Shown piece by piece: positions 1 through 6,087 of a stretch of DNA of 6,147 nt. Position 1 is the stretch's first letter. Every line of letters begins with the position of its first letter. The notes beneath the pieces were generated by a model that did no database searches, was not told the origin of the DNA, and was given only the letters and a program-made list of their open reading frames with translations. The position numbers and the translations under genes are program-made. The stretch comes from an uncultured Odoribacter sp. GTDB taxonomy: Bacteria; Bacteroidota; Bacteroidia; Bacteroidales; Marinifilaceae. The stretch spans positions 1 through 6,147 of the forward strand of contig CAKVCR010000178.1 in the NCBI GenBank assembly GCA_934725835.1. Direction: 5' to 3'.

Positions 1-2161
1 CCTTGTAATCTGTAAATACTTCTTCAGTAGGTTGGTCAAGCTTTCCCTGCTGCCGTGAATATCTGCTATGTTCTATTGTATAGTGAATTGGCGTATTGGC
101 AATATTGACGCCCGAATAGCTGATAGCCTTTCCTTTGATGCGTATGGTATCTCCGCCGTGGAAAAACTGTTCGGGTGTTTCCAGTTTAATTTCGAATTCC
201 GGACGTTTGTATTCTGCTACTTCAATATAATGGTAGCACTTCGGGGTCTCCAGACTGTAAGTTCCGTTCATAGCATTGGTCGGGATGACAAACGAACCGG
301 TAAAGGTGCCGAAGGCATTGCCGGTTGCTTCTGTCTTGCCAATTTCTTTCCGGTTGGCATCCCTGAAGATGATTTGATGTCTTTTGTTTTGATTGGCAGA
401 GAGCCGGTCCATTGTCGCTTTCCAACTATAGCCCTTGAAATAGACTGTTTCGCCCGGACGGTAGATGGAGCGGTCTGTAATCAGTTGTATCTCCTGCCTG
501 CTTGTTACTGCCGGAGCATAATATGGTGCAGGATGCCGGAAAATGTAGCTTGCCGGATTTGCCCGGTTGATAATCTGGTAATAGATGTTTTGGTTACCCT
601 CTTTTTTATAGAGTGCTACACCGTCACGGTCGGTGACAGAGCTGCCGATTGGTTGGTAATGTGAATTCTTGAATTTGTAGAACACGATATTTGTGTTGGC
701 AACCGGAAAACCGCTGTTGGCATCCAGCACCTTAAAACTAATGGCATCACCGCAGTTTTGTAATTGTTCTATGAGAGCGGTGGATACAAGAATTCTGTAC
801 GGTTTTTTATCCAGTTTTTTGTCATATAGCCTGATAGCATAGATTCCGGCCGGCAGTCCCTTGAGACGGATTGTCGTATCTTGATAGATAAGTTCTTCTT
901 TCAGTTTGAAATTCGATTGTTGTTGTAGAGTCCCGGCATGTATGTCGCCGTCATATCCCCAATTGTCGCAACGTTGCAGAACATGGTCAGGCAATTTGAT
1001 GATTTCGAATTGTAATCGTTGCAGATTTACGTAATTCAGGCGGATTTCAAACTCTTCTCCGGGATATACCGTCTCTGGAAAATTAATGCTGACATTACTC
1101 CTTTTCAGTGTATTGACAATTTGTTTCAGACGTCCGATTCTGGGGTATGTACCGTATTTTTGAATATAATCTTCGCACATGTTGAGCACACGGTTCAGAA
1201 GTTCCTTCCGTTCTTCGGTCTTTTTCAGGTGCGATTGGTTGTAAAGGTACTGGGCATAGTCGGCAACGATTTCAATGACAAGCGGTTTCCCATCATATTC
1301 CTGTATCATCCTTTTCAGACTCTGTTCGTATAATATTCTGCTGTCGGGCGAATAGTAAAGCATGTTTACCTTGCGGATGCGTTCCAAGTCCGCCCATATC
1401 AGTGCGGCAGGGTTTTTGTCCTGTAGACGGAAAGTCAGCAGTTGTTGCCATATCTTTAAGACATGGTTGCAATTGTCCGGCAGTTTGTATGCCACAAAAT
1501 TTTGAGCTGTGCTGTATAATTCCGGCAGATATTCCTGAGTGTGGTCGCTTTCCTGTGAGGTATAGGGAGTCAATTGAAAAAGCCGGTGGCACAGAAAGTC
1601 ATACAGCGTAGGCTGTAGAGTGTCCGATGCCGCACCTTTGATAAGGATGGCATTGTAGAGGTTAATCGGAATGTCTTGCAGTACCTTTTGCGGAGCGACG
1701 GATGCATGGAGATGTTCGTTGATTTTGGCATCAAACTGTTCTTTGCTCCACGTGTTCATGTCTGCGGGTATGTCGTCTGCCGCTCCTGTACGTTGGTTGA
1801 AAGTCCACGCATTGTGCGAGTAGAATTCTTTGTACAGTCCTCCCACGTACGAATGGAGCAGGCTGCGCATGGCTACCTCTTTTTCCTGTTGGATGATGTT
1901 TTCCAGATATTGAATCTGTTGCGGGTATTTGTCATAATCTTTTCTTAGTGTGAAACTGGTTTTTAGAATCAGAGCTTCCAGTATCAATACATTGTCGTGC
2001 TTTTTAACTCCGATTCTATAAAGACTGTCTGCTTTTCTGATTGCCGTTTCCGGAAATCTGTTGTAATAGTCGTTCAAACTGTCTTGGTGTGCGGTTTGTG
2101 CTGATGCGGTAAGACCGGAGAGAAGCAATAGCACGATAAAAACAATATTGTATGATTTCAT
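1..2161 (-). CDS. Alpha-2-macroglobulin-family (MG2 domain) exported protein, N-terminal 720 codons only
   Basis: The minus-strand frame is open from an ATG at 2161 to the left edge, giving 720 codons without a stop; the C-terminal part lies outside the window. Residues 1-21 form a signal peptide: Lys2, a hydrophobic run at 6-14, then ASA|Q as a probable signal peptidase I site. No lipobox cysteine is present. Residues about 22-350 look mostly helical and match no domain I can name. A beta-rich macroglobulin-like module starts near 360 (FPETVYPGEEFEIRL), and a segment near 478-520 resembles a carboxypeptidase-regulatory-like or Ig-like fold. The diagnostic MG2 signature LITDRSIYRPGETVYFKG lies at 560-577 and the MG2/MG3 boundary VAEYKRPEFEI at 648-658. 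Bacterial relatives are large envelope proteins thought to trap or inhibit proteases, often near peptidoglycan synthases. Any thioester motif (CxEQ) would be downstream and cannot be checked, so protease trapping is a family-level inference. The start is supported by the signal peptide and a promoter about 40 bp upstream. Confidence 0.88.
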   Translation of the reverse strand, partial: MKSYNIVFIVLLLLSGLTASAQTAHQDSLNDYYNRFPETAIRKADSLYRIGVKKHDNVLILEALILKTSFTLRKDYDKYPQQIQYLENIIQQEKEVAMRSLLHSYVGGLYKEFYSHNAWTFNQRTGAADDIPADMNTWSKEQFDAKINEHLHASVAPQKVLQDIPINLYNAILIKGAASDTLQPTLYDFLCHRLFQLTPYTSQESDHTQEYLPELYSTAQNFVAYKLPDNCNHVLKIWQQLLTFRLQDKNPAALIWADLERIRKVNMLYYSPDSRILYEQSLKRMIQEYDGKPLVIEIVADYAQYLYNQSHLKKTEERKELLNRVLNMCEDYIQKYGTYPRIGRLKQIVNTLKRSNVSINFPETVYPGEEFEIRLNYVNLQRLQFEIIKLPDHVLQRCDNWGYDGDIHAGTLQQQSNFKLKEELIYQDTTIRLKGLPAGIYAIRLYDKKLDKKPYRILVSTALIEQLQNCGDAISFKVLDANSGFPVANTNIVFYKFKNSHYQPIGSSVTDRDGVALYKKEGNQNIYYQIINRANPASYIFRHPAPYYAPAVTSRQEIQLITDRSIYRPGETVYFKGYSWKATMDRLSANQNKRHQIIFRDANRKEIGKTEATGNAFGTFTGSFVIPTNAMNGTYSLETPKCYHYIEVAEYKRPEFEIKLETPEQFFHGGDTIRIKGKAISYSGVNIANTPIHYTIEHSRYSRQQGKLDQPTEEVFTDYK

Positions 2162-2201
2162 GGCTCTGTATTTGTGGTTCGTAATTTATTATCAGCCTAT
2201 G

Positions 2202-2231
2202 CAAAGGTAAGAAAACGATTGTAAAAATCAA
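2202..2231 (-). promoter_or_regulatory. Promoter of the macroglobulin-like gene (Bacteroides -33/-7 type)
   Basis: On the minus strand, TTG (2231-2229) is followed after exactly 19 bases by TACCTTTG (2209-2202), a full match to the TAnnTTTG -7 box. Transcription should start near 2198, leaving a leader of about 37 nt before the ATG at 2161. The leader is A-rich and has no Shine-Dalgarno sequence, as is usual in this phylum. The promoter lies just beyond the hutH terminator, so this gene is probably a separate transcription unit. Confidence 0.8.
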
Positions 2232-2250
2232 GCCGGTACGCCTTATTGTT

Positions 2251-2286
2251 GCAAACAAAAAGGACAGCGGTTGTCCGCTGCCCTTC
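2251..2286 (-). terminator. Intrinsic terminator downstream of hutH
   Basis: Read on the minus strand, a 10-bp stem (arms 2284-2275 and 2270-2261, one G-U pair, otherwise fully paired) closes a 4-base loop ACAA. It is followed at once by a T-run and then GTTTGC. The stem starts about 25 bases after the hutH stop codon and ends before the next gene's -33 box. The strong GC stem plus T-run is the standard rho-independent form. Confidence 0.88.
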
Positions 2287-2308
2287 CGATAGATTGGTAA
2301 GACAATCT

Positions 2309-3814
2309 TTATGCTTTGATATTGGCTTCGAAATCTCCGTAGCGCAGGAAATCTGTAGCTGCATCGATGTCTTTGTACATCACGCGGTCAACATCGTTGA
2401 ACGGCACTACTGTACGGAATTCCTTCAGGAAGCTTTCCAGATAGGGTGATGTTTTTGTCGGACGCTGCAAATCGATTGCCTGTGCTGCATTCATTAATTC
2501 GATGGCCAGGATTCGTTCTACGTTTTCCGCTACTTTTACGGTCTTCGTTGCTGCATTACCGCCCATACTTACGTGGTCCTCCTGTTCGTTAGACGAAGGG
2601 ATGGAGTCGATGGAGCAGGGGGTACACAACTGTTTGTTTTTGCTGACAATAGCTGCTGCTGCATACTGCGGAATCATGAATCCTGAGTTCAGACCCGGAT
2701 TGGCTACCAAAAATTCAGGGATATTGCCTCTGTCGCCCGAAATCAGACGGTAGGTGCGGCGTTCTGAGATGCTTCCCAGTTCTGCCAGTGCGATACTCAG
2801 GAAATCCAATACCAATGCCAATGGCTGTCCGTGGAAGTTTCCGCCTGATACAATCAAATCGTCATCCATGAAAATGGTTGGATTGTCGGTTACTGAATTG
2901 ATTTCGCGTTCCACAACAGTAGCCACATACATGATGCTGTCCTTGCTCGCTCCGTGTACCTGAGGCATGCAGCGGAATGAATAGGGGTCTTGCACTCTTG
3001 TCTTTTCTTTTTGCTGGAACTCTGAGCCTTCCAATAATGCGCGGATGTTGCGTGCTGTCTCAATCTGTCCCGGATGAGGACGGGCTTCCTGTATCTGCGG
3101 GAAGAACGGGTCAATACGTCCGTCATATGCTTCCAGTGAAAGTGCACCGATGATATCGGCATATTTTGAAATTTTGAATGCTTTCAGCAGGGCATAGACT
3201 GCGTGTGAACTCATAAACTGTGTTCCGTTCAATAGGGCAAGTCCCTCTTTTGCTCCCAATGAAATCGGTTTCCAGCCGAATTTGGCATTGATTTCTTTGG
3301 CATCGCAAATTTTACCTTCATACCACACTTCGCCTTCGTTGATCAACGGCAGGAACAAGTTGGCAAGAGGTGCAAGGTCACCGGATGCTCCTAATGAACC
3401 CAATTCGCGCACAACAGGCAATACATTGTTATTGAACATCTCTATGATGCGCTCTACGGTAGCTAACTGTACGCCTGATTTCCCTAAAGATAATGCATGG
3501 GCTTTCAACAGCAGCATCAGTCGGATGATATCCTGATGAATCGGGTCGCCCAAGCTGCAGGCATGCGACATGACCAGATTAGCCTGCAACTGGCTTAGGT
3601 CTTCTTTTGAAATGCTGATTTTGCACAGCGAACCGAATCCGGTTGTGATTCCATACAGCGGTTTTTCGGAAGTTTCAATCTTGTGGTCCAGATAAGCCTT
3701 GCAGTCATTGATTAATTTCTTGCTCTCTTCTGACAGAGCCAATGTATAATTCTTATGTAGAATGTCATCGATGATTTCAAACGTTAGCGGAGCCGGTGAA
3801 ATATAATGTACCAT
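2309..3814 (-). CDS. hutH: Histidine ammonia-lyase (histidase)
   Basis: A cytosolic enzyme that removes ammonia from L-histidine to give trans-urocanate, the first step of histidine utilisation. The 501-residue protein has the usual family length. The Ala-Ser-Gly triad that cyclises into the MIO electrophile is at 143-145 within GSLGASGDLAPLAN. Other active-site motifs are present: YGITTGFG with Tyr54, SHACSLG with the Ser83-His84 pair, NGTQ with Asn196, QDPYSFRCMPQVHG (275-288; Tyr278, Arg281), GGNFHG with Phe327, and NEQEDHVSMGG with Glu412. The Ser-His pair at 83-84 is the form found in histidases; tyrosine and phenylalanine ammonia-lyases carry His-Leu or Phe-Leu there. The gene follows hisS in the same direction after a 152-bp gap without a terminator, and its own terminator lies at 2251-2286. 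No other hut gene (hutU, hutI, ftcD, fchA) is in the window. The ATG at 3814 starts the conserved N-terminus and sits behind an A-rich leader without Shine-Dalgarno. Confidence 0.97.
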   Translation of the reverse strand: MVHYISPAPLTFEIIDDILHKNYTLALSEESKKLINDCKAYLDHKIETSEKPLYGITTGFGSLCKISISKEDLSQLQANLVMSHACSLGDPIHQDIIRLMLLLKAHALSLGKSGVQLATVERIIEMFNNNVLPVVRELGSLGASGDLAPLANLFLPLINEGEVWYEGKICDAKEINAKFGWKPISLGAKEGLALLNGTQFMSSHAVYALLKAFKISKYADIIGALSLEAYDGRIDPFFPQIQEARPHPGQIETARNIRALLEGSEFQQKEKTRVQDPYSFRCMPQVHGASKDSIMYVATVVEREINSVTDNPTIFMDDDLIVSGGNFHGQPLALVLDFLSIALAELGSISERRTYRLISGDRGNIPEFLVANPGLNSGFMIPQYAAAAIVSKNKQLCTPCSIDSIPSSNEQEDHVSMGGNAATKTVKVAENVERILAIELMNAAQAIDLQRPTKTSPYLESFLKEFRTVVPFNDVDRVMYKDIDAATDFLRYGDFEANIKA

Positions 3815-3966
3815 AATTTTATTTTTTTGATATTAGTTTATTTGGTTGATTGGTTGTTTTAATATTACGTTGTTTGCAAAAGCAGGATGACTCGTCTCAG
3901 GGACATCGTGAATCGTAGCCATGGCTTTTCAATGGCCGTAGTTCTTTCCTGTATATTTGCATGTCC
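3815..3966 (-). promoter_or_regulatory. hisS-hutH intergenic region with a weak hutH promoter candidate
   Basis: This 152-bp gap contains no T-run-backed hairpin, so hisS transcripts may continue into hutH. The best promoter candidate for hutH is TGCTTTTG at 3884-3877 on the minus strand, one mismatch from TAnnTTTG and followed by CA as in many Bacteroides promoters. The triplet 19 bases upstream is ATG, not TTG, so the -33 box is poor. If used, it would give a leader of roughly 60 nt. That leader is rich in A and C, contains the repeat CAACCAATCAACCAA, and is flanked by the weak inverted pair ATATTA/TAATAT. No ribosome-binding site of the Shine-Dalgarno type is seen. Confidence 0.4.
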
Positions 3967-5337
3967 TTACTTTTTATCGTTCAGTTTTGTAATCACTTCT
4001 TCTATATGCAGGTTAGTCTGTTCGCCGCTGGACATATTCTTGAGCGATATGACGCCTTCTTGCATTTCGGTTTCGCCCACCAATGCTACGTATGGAATAC
4101 CTTTCTTATCGGCATATCCCATCTGCTTTTTCATTTTTGCAGCTTCGGGGTAAATTTCGGTGTTGATGCCTGCTGCACGCAGTTGCTTCAACAAAGGCAG
4201 ACAGTACTTTTCCTCTTTTTCTCCGAAGTTGACAAACAGGATTTGGGTGGTTGTCATATTGTCTTTAGGGAAGAGATCCAATTGTTGCATCACATCGAAA
4301 ATACGGTCTGCCCCGAACGAAATTCCTACGCCCGACATGTTTTTCAGACCGAAAATGCCGGTCAGGTCATCGTATCGTCCGCCTCCTGTGATGCTGCCGA
4401 TTTGTGCATCCAAGGCTTTTACTTCGAAAATGGCACCGGTATAATAGCTCAATCCGCGTGCCAATGTCAGGTCGAGTTTGATTTCCGTCCCGATTTGTAG
4501 ACCGTCCAAATAGCCGAACACGGTAGCCAGTTCTTCAATGCCTTTCAATCCGACCTCGCTCTCCTTTAACACCGTGCGTAGTTGTTCCAGCTTTTCGAGG
4601 TTGCTGCCTTGCAGGTTCAGTATCGGTTGCAACTTCTCTATCGCTTCGTCACAGATGCCCTTCTCTTTCAGTTCGGCATTGACGTTCTCCAATCCGATTT
4701 TGTCCATCTTGTCGATGGCAACGGTGATATCAATTAGTTTGTCGGGATAGCCGATGGTTTCTGCAATACCGGCAAGAATTTTACGGTTGTTGATGAGTAG
4801 ACGCACGTTGATTTTCAAACGGCGGTATACTTCGTCCACCATCTGAATCAGTTCCACTTCGTGCAGCAGGGAATTGCTGCCTACGACATCCACATCGCAT
4901 TGGTAGAACTCACGGTAGCGTCCTTTTTGGGGACGGTCTGCGCGCCATACCGGCTGTATCTGATAGCGTTTGAAAGGAAATGTCAGTTCGCTCTGGTGTT
5001 GCACAACGAAGCGTGCAAAGGGAACCGTCAGGTCGTAGCGCAATCCTTTTTCTGATATCTTGTTGGTCAGACGGATGCTGTTACGCTCCAATAGTTCATT
5101 GTCCGGGATGTTACCGATAAAGTCTCCGGAATTCAATATTTTGAACAATAATTTGTCTCCCTCTTCTCCATATTTCCCCATCAGTGTAGATAGGTTTTCC
5201 ATGGCTGGAGTCTCTAACGGCATATAGCCATATAATTTGAATACACTTTTAATGGTGTCAAATATATAATTGCGTTTCACCATAATATCCGGTGAATAAT
5301 CTCTGGTACCTTTTGGTATGGAAGGACTTTGTGCCAT
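3967..5337 (-). CDS. hisS: Histidyl-tRNA synthetase
   Basis: A class II aminoacyl-tRNA synthetase that activates histidine with ATP and charges tRNA-His in the cytosol; essential. The protein has 456 residues, somewhat longer than the roughly 424 of the E. coli enzyme. The N-terminal PKGTRDYSP (8-16) is the typical opening. Motif 2 runs from about 124 to 153, with VWRADRPQKGRYREFYQ at 130-146. The histidine-specific HisA segment LARGLSYYTG is at 292-301 (Arg294 corresponding to the catalytic arginine), followed by GGGRYDDL at 318-325. Motif 3 is GVGISFGADRIFDVM at 336-350. The anticodon-binding domain covers about 363-456 (QILFVNFGEKEE onward). The ATG at 5337 sits directly before the conserved N-terminus and has an A-rich leader without Shine-Dalgarno. 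hutH follows downstream in the same direction; the presumed rRNA promoter array diverges upstream. Confidence 0.97.
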   Translation of the reverse strand: MAQSPSIPKGTRDYSPDIMVKRNYIFDTIKSVFKLYGYMPLETPAMENLSTLMGKYGEEGDKLLFKILNSGDFIGNIPDNELLERNSIRLTNKISEKGLRYDLTVPFARFVVQHQSELTFPFKRYQIQPVWRADRPQKGRYREFYQCDVDVVGSNSLLHEVELIQMVDEVYRRLKINVRLLINNRKILAGIAETIGYPDKLIDITVAIDKMDKIGLENVNAELKEKGICDEAIEKLQPILNLQGSNLEKLEQLRTVLKESEVGLKGIEELATVFGYLDGLQIGTEIKLDLTLARGLSYYTGAIFEVKALDAQIGSITGGGRYDDLTGIFGLKNMSGVGISFGADRIFDVMQQLDLFPKDNMTTTQILFVNFGEKEEKYCLPLLKQLRAAGINTEIYPEAAKMKKQMGYADKKGIPYVALVGETEMQEGVISLKNMSSGEQTNLHIEEVITKLNDKK

Positions 5338-5367
5338 AATTTAATTACTCTCTTTTTCTATGAGCCA

Positions 5368-5392
5368 CAAATATACAAAATCATCTTTACAA
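5368..5392 (-). promoter_or_regulatory. Probable hisS promoter
   Basis: On the minus strand TATATTTG (5375-5368) matches the Bacteroides -7 box exactly. It would start transcription near 5364, with a leader of about 27 nt to the ATG at 5337. The nearest TTG (5392-5390) is only 14 bases upstream of the -7 box, shorter than the usual 19-21, so the -33 contact is weak or differently placed. Position and box quality still make this the best hisS promoter candidate. Confidence 0.6.
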
Positions 5393-5484
5393 CACTTATA
5401 TTTATAGGGCTTTTTTGCGTAATTCGTTTTTTTTACTCCCTTTACTATATATATGTATACCGTATGTGTCCGAACACGCTCCCA

Positions 5485-5622
5485 CTCCTGTCCCGCCGAT
5501 GTTTTACACCCCTTTTGACTTACTCCGTTTCTGACCCGAAGTTCATCCGAAGCTCACCCGAACGACATGGGTTGAGGTAGGAGGAAGGGGCGGATGAGGG
5601 TGATGTTAAGGCGGGAGAAGAG
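5485..5622. repeat. Imperfect nested inverted repeat (possible large hairpin)
   Basis: Complementary arms occur in strictly nested order. The outermost pairs the segment 5485-5497 (core TCCCGCC, 5491-5497) with 5610-5622 (core GGCGGGA, 5610-5616). Next CACCC (5507-5511) pairs with GGGTG (5598-5602), then TCATCCG (5543-5549) with CGGATGA (5591-5597), and innermost CTCACCC (5553-5559) with GGGTTGAG (5569-5576, one bulge). Two further pairings extend outward: CTCCC (5479-5483) with GGGAG (5642-5646), and 5471-5478 with 5660-5667 (7 of 8). Skewed composition makes some chance pairing likely, so this is a candidate structure only. Confidence 0.4.
5534..5566. repeat. Degenerate 11-bp tandem repeat, three units
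   Basis: Three adjacent 11-base units, ACCCGAAGTTC, ATCCGAAGCTC and ACCCGAACGAC, share the core AYCCGAA. The third unit diverges in its last four bases. The block lies in the gene-free stretch upstream of hisS, and related CCGAA words occur at 5470-5474 and 5665-5669. It may belong to a dispersed intergenic repeat family, or it may simply be low-complexity sequence. Confidence 0.55.
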
Positions 5623-5721
5623 GGAAATAGGGGCGAAAGACGGGAGTTTGTGGCATGAACGTGTCCGAATCTGCAGTCCCGAGAGGTTCAAACAGCGTTT
5701 CTGCCGGCAGACATCGCAGTC

Positions 5722-5749
5722 AGCGCTCAAAAAAGCGCCGTTTTTCGGC
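5722..5749. terminator. Compact two-way terminator-like hairpin pair
   Basis: On the plus strand GCGCT (5723-5727) pairs with AGCGC (5734-5738) and is followed after two bases by T5. On the minus strand GCCG-AAAAA-CGGC (5749-5737) is followed after two bases by T6. The two stems share bases 5737-5738, so they are alternatives in DNA but each can form in its own transcript. The stems are short. The likely role would be to stop transcription entering or leaving the promoter array from the hisS side. Confidence 0.4.
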
Positions 5750-5810
5750 ATCTGATTACCAATGTATTACGAAAAACTTTCAATTTTCTTGGAAAAAAGT
5801 GTCAGAAAAA

Positions 5811-5850
5811 TTTGGAAATAGGAAATAAAAGGGTGTATCTTTGCACCCGC
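5811..5850 (+). promoter_or_regulatory. Promoter P1 of a presumed rRNA operon
   Basis: TTTG at 5811-5814 and TATCTTTG at 5836-5843 are separated by 21 bases and match the Bacteroides -33 and -7 boxes. Three A-tracts lie directly upstream (5772-5776, 5793-5798, 5806-5810), as in an UP element. The downstream bases CACCCGC are shared with P2. Start of transcription is expected near 5847. No coding frame of interest follows, so a stable RNA transcript is the most likely product. Confidence 0.78.
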
Positions 5851-5866
5851 AATCAGGAAATGACAC

Positions 5867-5932
5867 CTAAAGCAACAGAGGAGGTAAGAGGGGTTGGAGA
5901 GTTGATTTACAGAGAGTTTTCTAAAGCAACAG
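5867..5932 (+). repeat. Exact 12-bp direct repeat in the P1 leader
   Basis: CTAAAGCAACAG occurs at 5867-5878 and again at 5921-5932, 54 bases apart, both inside the region that would be transcribed from P1 and upstream of P2. The flanks are unrelated, so this is a short conserved word and not a longer duplication. A role in rRNA leader processing or antitermination is possible but not shown. Confidence 0.6.
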
Positions 5933-5964
5933 TTCTTCAGAATGGTGTAAGGCGAAAGGCTTCG

Positions 5965-6035
5965 AAAAAAAAACTTCAAAAAAAACTTTGCAAAAAGTTT
6001 GGAGTTAAAAATAAAAGTATTACTTTTGCACCCGC
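5965..6035 (+). promoter_or_regulatory. Promoter P2 of a presumed rRNA operon, with UP-like A-tracts
   Basis: TTTG at 5998-6001 and TACTTTTG at 6021-6028 are 19 bases apart, the classic Bacteroides arrangement. Upstream A-tracts of 9, 8 and 5 bases (5965-5973, 5978-5985, 5992-5996) are centred about 12.5 bp apart, which favours bending and contact with the RNA polymerase alpha subunit. The 11 bases TTTGCACCCGC (6025-6035) are identical to P1 at 5840-5850. Just downstream CTTTC-AAAAC-GAAAG (6035-6049) can form a small hairpin at the transcript's 5' end. Confidence 0.82.
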
Positions 6036-6087
6036 TTTCAAAACGAAAGTTTCTCAGATGAGACGGAAGGTTTGAAAACAAGTTCTG

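Larger units (their letters stand above)
5376..5811. other. Gene-free intergenic stretch between hisS and the plus-strand promoter array
   Basis: No credible gene is seen here. From the hisS side it holds an AT-rich part (T8 run at 5427-5434, alternating TA at 5446-5456), then a part whose plus strand is C- and pyrimidine-rich (about 5475-5560), then a G- and purine-rich part (about 5568-5650). GTGTCCGAA occurs at 5466-5474 and again at 5661-5669. CTGCCGGCAG at 5701-5710 is a perfect 10-bp palindrome. Several segments of the C-rich half are complementary, in nested order, to the G-rich half. I see no -7 box that would clearly transcribe this stretch as an RNA of its own. Confidence 0.6.

Noticed and set aside
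68..664. 198-codon plus-strand open frame with many Cys and Phe residues
   Set aside because: It lies antisense to the macroglobulin-like gene, whose minus-strand translation carries the MG2 signature in the same bases. No promoter or domain supports it.
3952..3959. TATATTTG on the plus strand, a perfect -7 box directed into hisS antisense
   Set aside because: The triplet 19-21 bases upstream is not TTG, and no plus-strand gene follows. An antisense start is possible but unsupported.
3961..4500. 179-codon plus-strand open frame under the 3' end of hisS
   Set aside because: It is antisense to the conserved anticodon-binding domain and motif 3 of hisS; the composition reflects the complementary coding strand.
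5701..5710. Perfect palindrome CTGCCGGCAG
   Set aside because: A single 10-bp palindrome without a loop or partner site is weak evidence for an operator or recombination site.
5554..5751. 65-codon minus-strand open frame starting MPKNGAFLSADCDVC
   Set aside because: It runs through the hairpin pair, the palindrome and the G-rich arm, with no -7 box in front and no recognisable domain. It could still be a small gene if conserved in relatives with a coding-type substitution pattern.
5812..6075. 87-codon plus-strand open frame rich in Lys
   Set aside because: It covers both complete promoters P1 and P2 and the A-tracts; the Lys codons come from the A-runs.
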